Source of the DNA: Rhodothermaceae bacterium
GTDB lineage: Bacteria; Bacteroidota; Rhodothermia; Rhodothermales; JAHEMB01
Assembly: GCA_024643915.1 (NCBI GenBank)
Contig: JAHEMB010000169.1
Coordinates: forward strand, 1-7,105
Length of the DNA: 7,105 nucleotides
Direction of reading: 5' to 3'
Shown here: piece after piece, positions 6,036 to 7,105 of the stretch
Position numbering within the stretch: position 1 is the first letter of the stretch
Layout: every line of letters begins with the position of its first letter
Translations under genes and position numbers: made by a program
The notes under the pieces: model-generated
What the model was told of the DNA's origin: nothing
Seen by the model: only the letters and a program-made list of their open reading frames with translations
The model's database searches: none

Positions 6036-7105
6036 CTATCGCAGGAGCGTCATTCGGCGTGTCTCGTTATGGTCTCCTGCCTGGAGCGTGTAGAAATACA
6101 GCCCGCTTGGCAGGTCGGCGGCGTTGAAAGTGATGGCGTGCAGGCCGGCGGGGCGGTAGCCGTCCACCAGGCGTTGCACCTCGCGCCCCAGCACATCGAA
6201 CACGCTGACACGCACGAGGCTGCCCTCCGGCAAGGCAAAGGCGAAACGGGTTTCAGGATTAAAAGGATTCGGGTAGTTGGGATAAAGAGCGAAGGTTGAG
6301 GGCACGGCCTCATCGAATCGTTTCCCAGCTGGGTCGGTAGAGCACGTCTGCACATTCGAGGCCACATCGTAGCTGAGGCTGGCGTGCATTACGCCGTCCA
6401 CACAGAAGTTGACCGTGACCCCGCCTTTCTGCGTGGCCTGGGTGACGAGCGTCACGGCGCCGTCGGCGCCGGTGGTCCCGGAGGCCGTCTCGTTATAGCT
6501 GCCGCTGAAGGTGCCCGTCACCGTGGCGCCCTGGACAAGGCCACCCTGGTCGTCGTGGATCGTCACCGTGGTCGTGCCATACTTGCTCCCTTTGCCTGCG
6601 CCCTGCGTGCCCGTCGTCACCGAAGCCACGTACATGGTGGTCGGGGTACCGCCCCCTGAGGACGTGGCGCTGGCGGTGTTCGAGTACGCCGAGCTTCCGC
6701 TGCCGTTGAAAGCGCGGAGGCGGTAGTGGTAGGTGGTCGAGGCCGCCAGGCCGGCGTCGCTATAGGCCGTTGTGTTGGCGCTAATCTGCGCCACCTCGCT
6801 GAAGTTCGCGCCGTCCGTCGAGCGCTCGATCTTGAAGCCGTCCTCGTCCATGCTGTTATCTGTCCAACTCAGGTCGATAGTGCTGCTGGAGACGGCGGTC
6901 GCCGCCAGCCCGCTCGGGGCCTCGGGGGCTGTGCCGCCGCCCGTATCGACCTGGTAGCTGTCCAGATTGTCGAAATAGTATAGATCCCCGGTGGAGGTGT
7001 TCGGGGCGAAAAACAGGACGAGGTCGTTGACGGCGCTGCCCGGCGTGCCCGGGTCCGGCTGATCGAGGAGGTCGAAGGCGAGCCGTTCCCACGCGTTCTG
7101 TACGG
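6036..7105 (-). CDS. Secreted protein with Fn3, invasin-like Ig and T9SS sorting domains, C-terminal part
   Basis: The frame is open from the right edge to a TAG at 6036-6038, giving 355 visible residues; the start lies beyond 7105. The Met at 6849-6851 is not the start, because coding continues upstream through the same fibronectin domain. Visible residues 1-47 hold W-E-R-L-A-F-D and L-Y-Y-F-D-N-L, resembling the end of a galactose-binding-like module common in Bacteroidota glycanases. Residues 59-148 are fibronectin type III. Residues 155-254 are a Big-1/invasin-like Ig domain (T-V-T-I-H-D-D-Q-G, closing with A-S-L-S-Y). Residues 265-355 are a type-A sorting domain (Y-P-N-P-F-N-P, F-D-V-L-G-R-E, L-P-S-G-L-Y). 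It should be exported by T9SS and held at the surface or released. No catalytic domain is visible; a glycanase N-terminus is plausible from context only. The GH16 gene follows 24 bp downstream. Confidence 0.85.
   Translation of the reverse strand, partial: VQNAWERLAFDLLDQPDPGTPGSAVNDLVLFFAPNTSTGDLYYFDNLDSYQVDTGGGTAPEAPSGLAATAVSSSTIDLSWTDNSMDEDGFKIERSTDGANFSEVAQISANTTAYSDAGLAASTTYHYRLRAFNGSGSSAYSNTASATSSGGGTPTTMYVASVTTGTQGAGKGSKYGTTTVTIHDDQGGLVQGATVTGTFSGSYNETASGTTGADGAVTLVTQATQKGGVTVNFCVDGVMHASLSYDVASNVQTCSTDPAGKRFDEAVPSTFALYPNYPNPFNPETRFAFALPEGSLVRVSVFDVLGREVQRLVDGYRPAGLHAITFNAADLPSGLYFYTLQAGDHNETRRMTLLR

Noticed and set aside
6036..6851. Met at 6849-6851 as the start of the last gene
   Set aside because: The same frame stays open to the window edge, and the residues just upstream complete the first strands of the fibronectin domain, so this Met is internal.
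1..7105. tRNA, rRNA, CRISPR array, riboswitch or insertion sequence
   Set aside because: Non-coding DNA totals under 300 bp in three gaps, and none shows the needed structure, regularly spaced repeats or transposase coding.

Overview
The window is a high-GC (clearly above 60% by eye) piece of a bacterial chromosome from the Bacteroidota/Rhodothermota side of the FCB group; a Rhodothermus- or Salinibacter-like relative is my best guess. The main clue is that all three minus-strand genes end in the type IX secretion (T9SS) type-A sorting domain, with a Y/FPNPF motif, an F-D-x-L-G-R strand and an L-P-x-G-x-Y strand. The GTG start without a Shine-Dalgarno sequence and the many carbohydrate-binding modules fit the same picture. 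Taxonomy is inferred from protein style only.

Layout: (1) 1-84, plus strand, is the last 27 codons of a GH16-type glucanase whose body lies to the left of the window. (2) 110-3922, minus strand, is a 1270-residue secreted protein fusing a ThuA domain, a glucose/sorbosone-dehydrogenase-type beta-propeller, PKD and Ig-like domains, CBM6, PA14 and a sorting domain. (3) 3923-4145 is a 223-bp non-coding gap with an 88-bp imperfect inverted-repeat element and two small palindromes. (4) 4146-6011, minus strand, is a complete secreted GH16 endo-beta-1,3-glucanase (laminarinase-like) with an Ig-like domain, CBM6 and sorting domain. (5) 6036-7105, minus strand, is the C-terminal 355 residues of another secreted protein (binding-like segment, fibronectin type III, invasin-like Ig, sorting domain), open at the right edge.

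Taken together this looks like a beta-glucan-degradation locus. Two GH16 enzymes in opposite orientation flank a large surface protein that probably binds glycans and may oxidise sugars or sugar-like compounds. Genes 4146-6011 and 6036-7105 are 24 bp apart and probably co-transcribed. The 110-3922 gene may belong to the same transcript or have its own promoter in the gap. No SusC/SusD pair, regulator, transposase, RNA gene or CRISPR array is visible. The large open frames on the plus strand opposite these genes are high-GC shadows. I found no clearly new biological system. The most unusual items are the multi-domain fusion protein, the sorting-domain asymmetry between the two GH16 genes, and the intergenic inverted-repeat element.
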